From: Desmodus rotundus
Lineage: Eukaryota > Chordata > Mammalia > Chiroptera > Phyllostomidae
Length of the DNA stretch: 64,000 nucleotides
Direction of reading: 5' to 3'
Assembly: GCF_022682495.2 (NCBI RefSeq)
Contig: NC_071398.1
Span: 13,212,934-13,276,933, forward strand
Shown here in pieces: positions 1 to 10,374 of this stretch. A program made the position numbers and the translations under genes. Numbering within the stretch: the first letter of the stretch is position 1; every line of letters begins with the position of its first letter. The notes under the pieces were generated by a model, which was given only the letters and a program-made list of their open reading frames with translations, made no database searches and was not told where the DNA came from.

Positions 1-469
1 CAGAGTACTGTGAGCTGGGGTTTGTTCTCTACTTAGACACAGCCATGTTGGACCTTAAGCATCTGATACAATGTTCAGCTCTTCAAATCCTGGGTAACTC
101 CACACCTCAAGGTTCAGTGACTGGGCCCCTTCCATGAAAGGCAGTCTCTAACTCTTTCTCCCCAGGCTGAGTTAGCTGTGCCCACCTCTGCTCCCAGAGT
201 ACGCCGTCCTCCTGTGATTGCTGTCTTTCTGTCTGTCTGTTATTAGTTGCAGGGCCCTCACAGTACTGACACGTGTCTGGTTCAGCATGGTTAGTCACTG
301 TTCCAGCCACCACAGCGTAGTGTCAGGCTGGACAGATAAGTGGTACTGAGCGATGTACGAATAAACGAATAGAAGCATGCATACGTCACGGCTGCAGGCC
401 AAGCTGGTGATGCCTGGAGAGTTGCTCATGGGAATGTTTACCCCGTTCAGTAAAAAAGAGTCAGCCCTG

Positions 470-651
470 GCCCTGGCCAGGCAGCTCAGTGGGTTGCAGT
501 GTCATCCTGTACACCAAAAACGTTGCGGGTTTGATCCCCAGTCGGGAAGCGCACAGGAGGCAACCGATTGATGTGATGTTTCTCTCTCCCTTCCTTTTTC
601 TCTAAAATCAACGAACATATCCTCAGGTGAGGATTTTTTATTTTTTAAAAA
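470..651 (+). repeat. Ves SINE (tRNA-derived bat SINE)
   Basis: Non-coding retroposon copied by L1 machinery. It opens with the CCCTGGCC head, followed by a tRNA-like box-B region (GGGTTTGATCCCCAGTC near 528) and the GGCAACCGATTGATG block. It ends with the AACATATCCTCAGGTGAGGA tail motif and a short A/T-rich tail. This tail belongs to one of the two Ves subfamilies seen in vesper-type bats; the copy at 60475 lacks it. The middle is shortened relative to a full element. Flanks are T/A-rich, so I could not fix a target duplication. Confidence 0.85.
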
Positions 652-792
652 GCCCATTTCCCATGCTTTCCATTACTCAACCCACCCCCAACCCCAACCC
701 ACCCCCACATCTGAGTTTTCAAAGCAGCGTCATTTTCAATGTGTCTTTTATTCCTGAATACTCACCAGGAGGCAGGAAGGTCAGGTTGCTTT

Positions 793-820
793 GCTCTCTC
801 TCTCTCTTTTTTTTTTTTTT
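793..820. repeat. (CT)n microsatellite followed by a T run
   Basis: A short CT dinucleotide run passes directly into about 14 T residues. The overlapping ORFs here are low-complexity artefacts. Confidence 0.85.
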
Positions 821-1509
821 AAGTTAAGGACTCTGTCGTCCTGCCTTTCTCTCTTCAGTCTGGCTCTCCATTCATTAATTTTCATAAATAACAGCCTCAA
901 AGAACAACATGAAGAATCCGGGCAATTGGCAGTTCCCGAAGATAAGTTCGCCGTATTGAAGGGGGGCGGGGAGAGCGGCAGCCTTCTGCCGAGTCCACAG
1001 AGCCAGCCTAACACATTAGTCTCCATCAAGAAATGACACCATTTAACCCCAATTAACTCACATGATAAGCCCAAGGCTTCTGGTTTACTGACATGAATCA
1101 ATACCTTACTTTATCAATTACGTAAATCCAAACCAGTGACCTTCCTTGGCAGTTTTTGAAATTAGTATCAAAATTTCGCCAAGTGGGGTTTTGTTGGAAG
1201 CGAAATTATGCTCTCATCTGGAGATGTTGCAAGTTCATCTTATTTTGCTTTTTTTTTTTTTCAGTAAGGTTGAATAAAAATCACTACAGGTTTCCTGAGA
1301 GAGTGAAGAAGACAAAACTCATGACCAGATTCTTCAAGTTCTTGTTGGCTGTTATTTATGAAAATTAATGAAAAACACTTGAGAGAATAAAAATAAGCAA
1401 CAAAATTTAGATTTGGAAAACACCTCACTCTTTCCCTACTTCCCGTTGGGAGAATTCTGGCTTAAGAGAGAGTAGACTCCCACAGAAAATAGGAGGGTGG
1501 GCAACACTG

Positions 1510-1755
1510 TTGGGGAGCATGACTTTGGACTTGGACTCAAATACAGGTCTGTTTTGTTCCTGTAAAATAGCAGGTGACTTACCTAGTCTCTAAAAGGCTT
1601 GTTCTCTTCAACCATCAGATGGAGCTGTGGCGAAGACTCGCTCCAGCAAAGACTCTCGCGGATGTCACACAAAAGATGCAGTAACGCTGGATCTGGAGGG
1701 CTTGGTGCCAGGAGCGTAGGAAATGCCCAATAAACGCTAGTTAACGTTAGCGTCG
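1510..1755 (+). repeat. MIR SINE
   Basis: Ancient tRNA-derived SINE. The body shows the GGACTTGGACTCAAATACAGG box-B-like part, a CATCAGATGGAG core segment and the L2-like 3' end (TGGTGCCAGGAGCGTAGGAAA, then CCCAATAAACG). Sense is set by the 5' tRNA part and the 3' end related to AGTGCCTGGCACATAGTAAGCGCTCAATAAA. Divergence is high. Confidence 0.7.
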
Positions 1756-1814
1756 TATTCACGACTAGATGCTTCAAGATTCCTAGTCTAGTTTCAGTGT
1801 ACTGTTGAATTTTC

Positions 1815-1955
1815 TTTTGTTCATTTGTTCAGGAAGTATCTGTAGAGCATCTGCAAGGTGCTGACAGCCGTATTCCATCCCCGGAGAGGAAGTGTTGAAC
1901 GGGCAAGGAACAGACTCCCTTCTCAGGAAGTCTGTATGGTTCCCTAACCTAGGAC
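1815..1955 (-). repeat. L2 LINE 3' end (antisense)
   Basis: The plus strand reads like the reverse complement of the L2 tail: TTCATTTGTTCAGGAAGTAT, then AGAGCATCTGCAAGGTGCTG, then a CCCGGAGAGGAAGT block. L2 died out early in placental history, so this is a fossil. Confidence 0.6.
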
Positions 1956-2029
1956 AGGCAAGCGTCTCATGCGTCAGCTCAGACATTCCATCGCAAGCTT
2001 TCTCCAATATCAGCAGTTAGTCCACCAAG

Positions 2030-2100
2030 AATTCTCCTTCTGTGCTTGGCACACAGTAGTTGCTCAGTAAATGGCAATTGAACGAATAGACGCCAGTTCA
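2030..2100 (+). repeat. L2 LINE 3' tail fragment
   Basis: TGCTTGGCACACAGTAGTTG, then CTCAGTAAATGGCAATTGAACGAATAG, matches the last bases of L2 in sense, including the decayed TGAATGAA-type end. It lies close to an antisense L2 end at 1815-1955. Confidence 0.6.
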
Positions 2101-2479
2101 ATGCAGAGATGCTTACTGGCAACGAATGTCTCATCGTCTCGAATGCTGGGGTATGAGTAAAGGGGTGTGGGCCCTTTTTTAAGGTTTTTGAGAGAGTGTG
2201 TTGTGTGTGAATACACATGTTTTGCTTAATTTACTCTCAAAGAAAATATCCCGTGGAGATTTTAGCATGTTTAGATTCAAATTCTGAAAGTAAACTTTAT
2301 ATCCAGTTGTCATGACAACTGTGTTGTTGAGATAATTAGATACTAACCAGGGTGTTTGGAAGGGCCAGTCATTTCTGGAGAGAAGTCTGATTGGAGAAAG
2401 AAACTCCTGTTGAACTCGTGGTCCTACACCTCACCGTCACCCCTTTTAGGAGGGGATCCAGAATCCATCAGCCCTTCAG

Positions 2480-2893
2480 GCTTAATGTTGCTGTTACAAA
2501 GTACCACAAACTGGGTGGCTTAAGCAACGTAAACGCATTGTCTCACAGGTGAGTTCTGGAGGCTCGATGTCCAAATGCATCGTTGGCAGGTCGGCTCCTT
2601 CTGAGGGAAGGGGCTGCTGTAGGCGTCTCTCTTGGGTTTGTAGATGGCCGTCATCATGTTCATACGGCCTTCTCCCTGTATCTCCAAATCCTCTCCCCAC
2701 TGTCTGTCTCTGTCCTGGGCTCCCCTCTTCATAGGGACAGCAGGCACTTTGGACTAAGGCCCGCCCTAATGACCTCACTTTAACTTGACTGCCCCTGTAA
2801 AGACCCTTTTCCCAAATAAGACCTCATTCAGAGGTGCCAGGAGTTAGAACTCCCATACATGCATTTCGGGGAAACACAATTCAACCCATGACA
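2480..2893 (-). repeat. MaLR LTR (MLT1/MST type), antisense
   Basis: Solo LTR of an extinct ERVL-MaLR element. On the plus strand it starts TGCTGTTACAAAGTACCACA, then ACTGGGTGGCTTAAGCAACG. It continues through TTCTGGAGGCTCGATGTCCA and a CTAATGACCTCACTT block and ends GGGGAAACACAATTCAACCC. This is the reverse complement of the MLT1-type order, in which a TGTCCCC start leads to an ACCCAGT..TTATAGCA end. The short ORFs inside it are not genes. Confidence 0.75.
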
Positions 2894-2964
2894 CCTTCTC
2901 ACTGGCAGGGAAAACTGGATCTTACTCCTATGCTATATGGGACCTCTAAGGCGATATAAAAATG

Positions 2965-3065
2965 CTGTCTACAGTCCATTTTATTTTGAAGAAAAGGGAG
3001 GCCCAGGGAGGTGAAGCTACTTGCGTCAGGTTCTGCAGTTAGGAGACCTGGAATATCCACCTCAT
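2965..3065 (-). repeat. MIR fragment (antisense)
   Basis: CATTTTATTTTGAAGAAAAGG, then GGCCCAGGGAGGTGAAGCTA and TTGCGTCAGGTTCTGCAGTTAG, follows the antisense MIR core order (CATTTTACAGATGAGGAAACTGAGGC.. AAGTAACTTGCCCAAGGTCACAC). Confidence 0.6.
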
Positions 3066-3429
3066 AGAAAAGACCCCAAAATGCTAACACCCACTTTTTG
3101 TCTAATCGTGTTCACGTGTTGCATGGTTTTCTCCTGAGAAAGGTAGAATCTCAGGCAGAAGAGCAGCTCTGTGACTTTGGTGTACAATTCCTCTAGAGGA
3201 AGGGCACAGTCTTCTGGCCCCCGTTACTGACCTGCAATCGGTTTTGTGCCGCTCTGGCAGGCCTGGTAATAGAAAAGGTCCAAGGTGCATTCACCTCCCA
3301 GGCGGTAAACCCGTGGCCGCCAAATCTGTCATTTTTTTGCCTCCTGAAAATGAAATGTTAATTTGCCCACTATGATCCCGCACGTGTTTAGTTTGTAGGC
3401 TAACATAAGAACAAGGGAAACGCCGTCCT

Positions 3430-3560
3430 TGCTTTGATGTAGGATCACACCAAAAAAGCTGTTTCTAAAATTCCATTCAAAAGGGGCGATGTTTATAAAA
3501 CCGCTCCCAGTGGGGGATGTAAAAGGATTTGTCAGACTCTGGCGTGATTTCAGCGATGCA
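3430..3560. promoter_or_regulatory. possible conserved noncoding element
   Basis: No repeat signature or coding frame is visible. The stretch holds TTCCATTCAAAAGGGGCGAT, a TTTATAAAA box and GTAAAAGGATTTGTCAGAC, with balanced composition and little CpG decay. The call rests on appearance only and needs a cross-species alignment. Confidence 0.2.
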
Positions 3561-4104
3561 GAGAAACAGCAGCCCCGGTCGCTGTGGCAGCCACGTGCGG
3601 GCTGTGTGTTTGCGTGTCCATCCACGAATGAGCTGTTGTCTTTCCCTAGTTCTGGCCCAGGACTGGAGGTGCCTCGGCCGCCTGGCCTCTTAGGGCTTCC
3701 CGCACACTATTTCCTTCCCTTCTTGTTTACTGATTGATTGATTTGTTTACCGCGTTTGGTCTTCCGGATTTGAAAAGTGAAAAATATAGCAAGAGACTTC
3801 ACACTCATCTTATCAATCACATTCCTAGCTGGGCCTCTACACCTGCAGAGCCACCGACGTGGAACAGCTCGGGCTAGTCATGGATGCTGTCCTTCCCAAG
3901 TTGAAGTGAGAAGGCAACTGGACGAAACGTGCTAACGAAGGCCAGCCTCACAGCAGCTGAGCACCTTCTGCAGAAAACATCGGCAACAGAATTTGTAGCA
4001 ACATCACTAAAAAGCAGGGGAGGGATAAAACGACCTTATCTTCATATGCCGGTTATTGGTTGTCTGATATATAATACCTGCTGTTTCATGTTGCATCCAA
4101 ATTT

Positions 4105-4238
4105 TAAGCTAGGTACTGCATACCCATTTTGCTGATGGAGAAACTGAGGCTCAGGTGAGTTAGGTAGTTTTGCCAAATCCGTGCATCCCCTTTAGGCTCG
4201 AAACCATAGATTCAAACCCAGATTAGCCTAACTCTTCC
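4105..4238 (-). repeat. MIR SINE (antisense)
   Basis: TTTTGCTGATGGAGAAACTG followed by AGGCTCAGGTGAGTTAGGTAG is the antisense MIR core. It runs on to ATAGATTCAAACCCAGATTAG, the decayed tRNA box-B end. Confidence 0.75.
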
Positions 4239-4784
4239 CACTTCACTGTAATCCACTCAGTATAAGATGTGCCTATTAACCTAAACATCTGCTCATCAGT
4301 CAGCAGGCCTGGTTGCTTGTTGCTGCCTTTGCAGCTCTGAAATAATATACCTAATACCTGATGGAATAGATCAGTTCTCTCAGGGATGCTGTAGGAGATA
4401 CAGTCACAGAAGGTTGGCTGTCTGTTAGGTTTCCCCCACTGAGGGTGAAGTTGAGTGTTACTCACTTTAGACTCTTCAAGGGGTTCCGGGAGGAAAACTT
4501 GAAGGGCCAACACCTAGTCGCTCATGGCCTCGGCTGACACTGAGCTTCTGGGGAAGAAGAATGAGGGAGAGAGAGCAGAGGCCTGCAAATCAGAAAGCCT
4601 GAGCTCTTTGTTCTCATTCCGCGCTTGACTGCTCGGAGGACTTTTGGTTCATCATCCAAGTCGTGAGATGTCCTTTGTGCAATGAGTGAAAAACGGGCAC
4701 TCTACTTAAACACCTGGGAGTGTGAGCACACGGGCACTCCTGCCCACACAGTCTGCGTGAGCGCGTTTAATCATAAATGCTCGG

Positions 4785-4970
4785 TCATTATTGGAACCCT
4801 AGTAGGAGTCAGCTTCTATCCTAAAGTTCTTATATGCTTTCAGTAGTAAAGTTATTCCTACTTCGCAGATGAGACAATGGAGGGTCGCAGGGGTTATAGA
4901 ACTTTCATAGTCATGCAGTAGCATAGATGCGAGTCAAACTCAGTCCTGTCTGGCTGCTCCCATGGTCCTC
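4785..4970 (-). repeat. MIR SINE (antisense)
   Basis: TACTTCGCAGATGAGACAAT, then GGAGGGTCGCAGGGG and ATGCGAGTCAAACTCAGTCC, preserves the order of the antisense MIR core and tRNA-related end. Confidence 0.65.
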
Positions 4971-4974
4971 CTGC

Positions 4975-6220
4975 AACATCTGCTCCCCCCCGCCCCTTCT
5001 ACAGTTATCTGAGAGATTTTACTATGATTTGTATAGATACAACTTTGCATCTGAAGTTGAATCTAAAGGAAGCTCAGTATAAGACCCAAATTCCTAATGC
5101 AGTGTCTGACAAGGACAACTAAATTTCAGAAGTGCTTCCCTGGGCCACAGGAAGACCAAGGCTGTTGGTGTACATGGCCAGGTCAATGGACTGAGATCTT
5201 AGTCTTCTAGAAATTCTTGAACTTGAAGGTACCTGGGGAATGCAGAACAGGAGATCTCCAGATTCATGTGCAGAATCTATTTTCATTCTCAGGAATAGAT
5301 ATAATGCATCACCAACCATCTCACCTGACATGAAAATTTGGCTCGTTGTCCTCATACCTGCTACACAAATTTTCCAGTGCCCATTTGACTACCGTTCCGC
5401 TTTTCTGGCTAAGATTTCCTACCAGGGAAAATTTATGTCTTGACCTAAACAAACAACTCTGACCACAGCCTGCCTTTGCTTCGCAGGTGGGGAGAGTCCA
5501 TCTTTAAAAGGACAAGAGGCAGGGGTGTGCTATTTTTGACATCCCCATCGATTACTATTTTTTATTTGTTTCATTTAGGTCATATCTTTTGTTGGAAAAC
5601 AAAAAACACCTTGCACTCTTTCCGGAAAGAGGAAGGCTCGAATTGTTTGGGAATGAATACGCGTGGGTTAGAAGTAGAAGGCAGGTCCCAGCACCAGATC
5701 AGACCTGCCAACACAAATGGTATATTTCTACAATTCCGTAATTCTAAAATCACTTCTCCGTGTTTTCATTTGCTCTAGTCTCTTCCGCATGCATGGGCCC
5801 CCCTCATTTCACACTGCAACTGGACCATGTATTTAGTAATTACAAATTAAGCACCCATTAAGGGATAGATGGAGTAATTAGTAGAATGGAGGCTCAGCTG
5901 ACCTCAAGCCCATGATGCGAGACACAGACATGAAAAGTGGGCTTTAGAAAACAGGTTGTAAAAGAATTCTTTTTTGTCTATTAAACACCTCCTCACCTAA
6001 AGAAAAAAAAAAGTGGGCTAATGTGAAATATTAGAGAGAATCACGCCCACTCCTCCCAGGGAGATGCAGACATGAGTCTTAGACGGGCTTCGTTTCACTT
6101 ACTTTAATATTTCCCCATCTTTTCTGTCACGTTTCACGTTTCAGTTAATTCCAAAGCTTGGGTCATCTCCCTTAAATAATATATCAGAAATTTTTTTGCT
6201 CCAGCCTCTCCCAATCTGCT
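4975..6220. other. unannotated noncoding sequence
   Basis: No recognised repeat, RNA gene or convincing exon. A short A run (about 6001-6011) is the only low-complexity tract. ORFs at 5476-5778 and 5119-5355 have no recognisable protein features. Confidence 0.5.
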
Positions 6221-6224
6221 AATT

Positions 6225-6540
6225 TAAAAGTTGTCATGGGCTCTCTGTTGCCTGTAGAATTGAGAATAAATTCTAAGGGTGCCCTGGATACTTGAGGCCC
6301 CTGTTACACATGAAAACGTATCTCCCACATTCCCCTCTGTGAACTTGGCATCCGCACAAACTGGTTTCACTCCTCTCCTCAGGCCCCTAGGAAAAAATCA
6401 TTCTTACCATCTTTGCTCTTGCTGCTTCTCTCGCCTCATGTGTCTGCCACCTGATTCCTTAGTCACCACTTGAACCCCAGCTCTGGACCTCACTCTCTCC
6501 AGGTCTTCCCCAGTGAGGACTGTGGACTTGTAGAGTGGCC
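6225..6540 (+). repeat. L2 LINE 3' region
   Basis: The order of blocks matches the sense L2 3' UTR: GGGCTCTCTGTTGCCTGTAGA, then GAGAATAAATTCTAAGG and CTTGAGGCCCCTGTTACACATG. A CTTTGCTCTTGCTGCTTCTC block and a CACCACTTGAACCCCAG block follow. The very 3' tail is missing. Confidence 0.6.
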
Positions 6541-8325
6541 TGCTGTCACACTGACCCCAGTTCAGTAATTCCATGGCGTACCTCCCAGATGATGAAGGCT
6601 CCTGTCCCGACTCCGTGTTCAGTAAGCAGAGTGACCCCCATATTTTAAAGAAGCTGCAGTCCTTGTTGAATTGTTCTTAACTCTAGGGATTCCTTTGTAT
6701 GCAGCCAAAGTTTCCTTCTCTGGAACACCCTTCGCTTGGGTTCTGCTCTGCCTGTCGGAAGGGAAGAACAGGCCTGTGGTCGACTTTTGCACGTGCCTGC
6801 CCTCCCGCTGACCTTGTTGCTACGGTTCTCACGCTGCTCAGATCAGCCTTCTCCAGCCAAAACACCCTCCCAGCCTCACCTCTTCTGGGGAACCCCCAGT
6901 GCAGCATGCAGCCTCAGCTACAGGGGTTTCACGGGAGATGGTTCCCCCATCTCTTCTCTTCTCCATCGATCTTGTCACTCAAACGCAGTTGTCTTCTTTT
7001 CTTCCTTTCCAGTAGCTACCTCGTGCTGGTGGCCATTGTGAGGACCAGGGCAACTGAAACAGCACACTTTGTCTGCAGAGGCTGCCGTTTACACAGGCCG
7101 CCTCTCTCCATCCAGAGCGGGGGTCGTAGAATTTACAACTTCATCTGCACAGACCCATGAAGTTTCCGCCCCACTATGCTCTGTGGAAACTGCTCCACCA
7201 GGGTTTTAAATGTCAAAATATTCTAAAGCATGAGCAAAAATCATAGGTTCTAAGAGCTGTCTGAAATGTGTAAACGTCATCTAATTCCAGCAGACCAAGC
7301 TGTCAAGAATAATAGTTATGTTTTACACATCAGCATAATAATAGTCAATGATATGCTTTGTATTTATCCACTGCCTTCCTTCTGGACACACTGGGAGGGT
7401 AAAGTGAATCTAACATAGATGTTGAAAAGTAAATCCCTGAATTAACATCAGCTTCCTACCCCCTGAAAAGAGAAGCATAATATAAGGCTTTCTGACAGCC
7501 TGGAAATGAATAGTTTTGCAAAGCATGAAAATTTGGCCTTTGGGATGACAAAGAAGTAATAGGTCACCTGTGAGTGGCTCTAACTCCTACGCTTTGGGTG
7601 GGTGTCGGTTGAGTTTTGACTCTGGAGAACAGTAGAGAGACGAAAGGTATAGAGAACACAGGGAAGTTTGGCCAAGGTTACCACCTGGGAGAAGACAAGC
7701 TGAGAGCAGCAGGTTGGCTGCCTGGGCAGAGGAGAAGGGACACATCGAAAGGGGATTTTGGAAAGCTGCTCTGTGAGGTGTGTGTAAAGCAATGCCACAT
7801 CCTTCTGAGGGGTGCTAGGTAAAGTAAATGACTCTCCTGAGGCTTTGAACATGAAGTAATGACTTCTGGGAAATGTAAACCATTGCCAAGTCCTACAGGT
7901 ACCTGTGGACACAGGGTTAAGACTGAGAGAAACAGCAGGAATAGGAGAAGGGCTGGCATCTTCGTGAGAGAATTTTTAGGCATAAACTAGTCTATGTGAA
8001 CACCTCATCTGAGACACTGCCTCGGTGATCATAAAAGTAATTTATAGATGAGCCAACTGGAGTAGTACCAATGCCTTAAAGATAATGAACAAAGTTTTCG
8101 TGTAAAAATTTGAACATAAACATTTGAGACCAAACCAAGATAAAGTATGGAACTTAACTATAAGCCTTTCTATTTCTGCAAATAAACCATGGAGTTATTA
8201 GTGCAAAATATTTAATATATTAATAGATTGGCCATTACTCCTTAAGCCAGGAAGTAAAATACAATTTCATTTCTCCCTCACTCCCTTTTCCCCACCTCAG
8301 CTCCTAAAGACTTGTGTTTGTTGCG
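6540..8325. other. unannotated noncoding sequence
   Basis: No repeat family is recognised with confidence. The 153-codon ORF at 6699-7160 overlaps other frames on both strands and has no motif, signal peptide or domain I can name. Confidence 0.5.
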
Positions 8326-8329
8326 TACT

Positions 8330-8550
8330 TAAGTATAGGAGGCAATGAAATAGGATCCTCACCAGTCCCTGCTCTCAAGGAGCCAGTAGACTCATTGGGG
8401 AGGCGATGCATCAAGATCAATAACCCCCGTCTGCGGGGGAGTCTCTGGATGACACGGTGTGAATATAAAGGGCCCCGTAGGGTCATTGGAAGGGTGATCT
8501 CCCTGGGCAGGGGGAGCAGTCAGGAACTAGACCTTGAAGATGGAGAAAGA
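8330..8550 (-). repeat. L2 LINE 3' region (antisense)
   Basis: TCCCTGCTCTCAAGGAGCCA, AATAACCC and GACCTTGAAGATGGAG follow the antisense L2 order (CCCTGCCCTCATGGAGCTTA .. GAGCTGAGTCTTGAAGGATGAG). Confidence 0.5.
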
Positions 8551-8818
8551 GCTCCCAAGCTGTGTAAGCAGCCACAGCAAAGACAGCTGAAAAGAACAGA
8601 AGACACAGTGTTGCTGGTCTAGAACACAGGAGACAGACATCACGGCCACTATTTAGTGGTAACCAGGGGATACCACAGTGGACAATGTACTCACGGGTGG
8701 CTCTTTGAATTTCAGTGCTCACAATGGCACTATTGGGCAAGAGCCACCCTGTCATGCTAGCTAACTCTTTTAAAGCAGTTACCATGGCATCACCTTCATG
8801 CTAAGTGCTCTGCACTCT

Positions 8819-9350
8819 GTGCCAGATTAGTTGTACTGGTGGCCCCCAATAGTTGGCTCCGCTGTACCTGTGTCCCTGTCCCTTTTGGTAACTTTGACAC
8901 ACACTTCTTTCTGACTTTGGGCTTGCTTTGTGGCACAAATACTAGATATAGTTATACTAGATCTGAACCTTGACCTCAATAGGCCTTGAAACAAAAATTC
9001 TCTCTCTCTCTCTCTCAACTCTCTCAACTCTGCCCAATCACCTTGAGAAGAAGCAGGATAGCCTGCTGAAGAATGAGATACCATATAGAAGAGACACCAC
9101 CTAACTCTTCCAGCCAAAACCATTCTAGACTAATCTTGGACTGTTCAACTCTCAAACATATGAAAGGATACAGCCTATATAGCAAAGCTTCCCACCCATT
9201 TTGTAGTTGACCACACATGCATAAGTGAGCTCAGCCAAGACAGAACTGCCCAGCTAACCCAGGCGTTCAGGAGCAAAAATAAATGGTCTTTATTTTAAGC
9301 CACTGACTTTTGTTAGTTTGTTATGCAGCAATAGCTAGCTGATACATGTT
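8819..9350 (+). repeat. MLT1 LTR (ERVL-MaLR), inserted in a MIR
   Basis: The 5' part has GGTGGCCCCCAATAGTTGGC. The 3' part has TTTATTTTAAGCCACTGACT, then TTTGTTAGTTTGTTATGCAGC and TAGCTAGCTGATACA, the usual MLT1 sense 3' end. The 5-mer CACTC lies just outside both proposed ends (8814-8818 and 9351-9355), a possible target duplication. A CT microsatellite (about 9000-9016) sits inside. Confidence 0.75.
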
Positions 9351-9400
9351 CACTCCTCACAATAAACTGTGAAGTAGGTACAAATATTCATCCCCATTTT

Positions 9401-9541
9401 TTTTTCAGGTTTAATTTAATCTATTGTATTTTTTTATATTACCTTTTAGTCCCCTTACACTCCCCTCCCCACACCCCTCAGCAATCAACACACTGTTGTC
9501 CATGTCCATGAGTCCTTTTCCCTTTTTTGCTCAGTCCCTCC
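9401..9541 (-). repeat. L1 LINE 3' end (antisense), bat type
   Basis: It begins with a T run (reverse of the poly-A tail). Antisense L1 3' UTR wording follows: ATTACCTTTTAGTCCCCTTA, C-rich CTCCCCTCCCCACACCCC, then CACACTGTTGTCCATGTCCA and TGAGTCCTTTT. It interrupts the MIR between CATCCCCATTTT and CAGATGAGG. It is severely 5'-truncated with no coding sequence. Confidence 0.6.
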
Positions 9542-9744
9542 CAGATGAGGTAACTGAAGCTTAGAAAAATCAAATCCCTTGTGCTAAAAATCAAATCACA
9601 GAAAGCATAAGAGCCAGTATTTTAATTCAGTCAGTTTTTTTTTTTTTCCCCTAGAGCTAGAGCTCTTAATCTGTTGCTATACTGACTGTCTATAATGATC
9701 CAAATTTTGTGGTTAAACTTGAAATAGGCAAAGTCAGGCATATA

Positions 9745-9825
9745 CTAAGTAGCAAAAGCAAGCTGCAAGTCAGGTCTGCCTGACTCCAAACCTTCATGCT
9801 TTTTCTGCTTCACGAGCCCCTCCCA
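9745..9825 (-). repeat. possible MIR 5' fragment (antisense)
   Basis: AAGTCAGGTCTGCCTGACTC, then CAAACCTTCATGCTTTTTC, resembles the antisense tRNA-related part of MIR. Short and diverged. Confidence 0.35.
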
Positions 9826-9854
9826 CAGAGAAGGGAAACACTAAGAAATAAATA

Positions 9855-10371
9855 CAGCAGTCCCCCCTTGCCCACCGTTTCTCTTTCCACAGTTTTGGTT
9901 ACCCTTGGTCAACCACGGTGTGGAAATATCAAAGAGAAAATTCCAGAAATAAATAATTCATGAGTTTAAATTGTGCACCATTCTGAGTAGCACGATGAAA
10001 TCTAGCGCCATCCCGCTCCATTCTGCCCGGGACAAGAGTCGTCTCTTTGGCCGGCGTAGCCACACTGTGCACACTGCTTGCCCTGTGGTCACTGAGTCGC
10101 CGTCTCACTTTCAGATCAACTGCCGCGGCATCACAGTGCTTGCATGCAAGGAACCCTTGTTTTACTTGATGATGGCCCAACGCCACTCACTTACCTTTTA
10201 TTACAGGATATTGTCATAACTGTTCTAGCTTATTATTGTTGTTCATCTTCTTCATCATAGGTGTGAGCGTAGGAAAACACGTAGTCGGTAGATAGGGTTG
10301 GGGGCTATCTGCAGTCTCAGGCATCTGCTGGGGGCTAGGAACATGGTTCCCATGGATACGGGTGGATTCTG
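9855..10371 (+). mobile_element. Tigger/pogo-type DNA transposon, deletion derivative
   Basis: The left end is CAGCAGTCCCCCCTTGCCC, preceded by TA (9853-9854). The interior matches Tigger 5' wording: TTTTGGTTACCCTTGGTCAA, AAATTCCAGAAATAAATAAT, CTGAGTAGCACGATGAAATC. At 10169 lies the decayed transposase start context ATGATGGCCCAACGCC, and the frame breaks almost at once. The right part (GGCTATCTGCAGTCTCAGGC, ATCTGCTGGGGGCTAGGAAC) is the other end. At about 517 bp against about 2.5 kb for a full Tigger, nearly all the transposase is missing, so it is non-autonomous and dead. The right-hand TA duplication has decayed. Confidence 0.75.
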
Positions 10372-10374
10372 CAT

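Larger units (their letters stand above)
8770..9690 (-). repeat. MIR SINE (antisense), split by two later insertions
   Basis: Three pieces form one antisense MIR: 8770-8818 (ATGCTAAGTGCTCTGCACTC), 9351-9400 (CCTCACAATAAACTGTGAAG, TAGGTACAAATATTCATCCCC) and 9542-9690 (CAGATGAGGTAACTGAAGCTTAG .. GAGCTCTTAATCTGTTGCTATACTG). The first gap is filled by an MLT1 LTR and the second by an antisense L1 end. Confidence 0.65.

Noticed and set aside
6699..7160. 153-codon ORF with a hydrophobic stretch, considered as a small membrane protein
   Set aside because: The hydrophobic part comes from a pyrimidine-rich (CTT/TTC) tract; no start context or conservation evidence.
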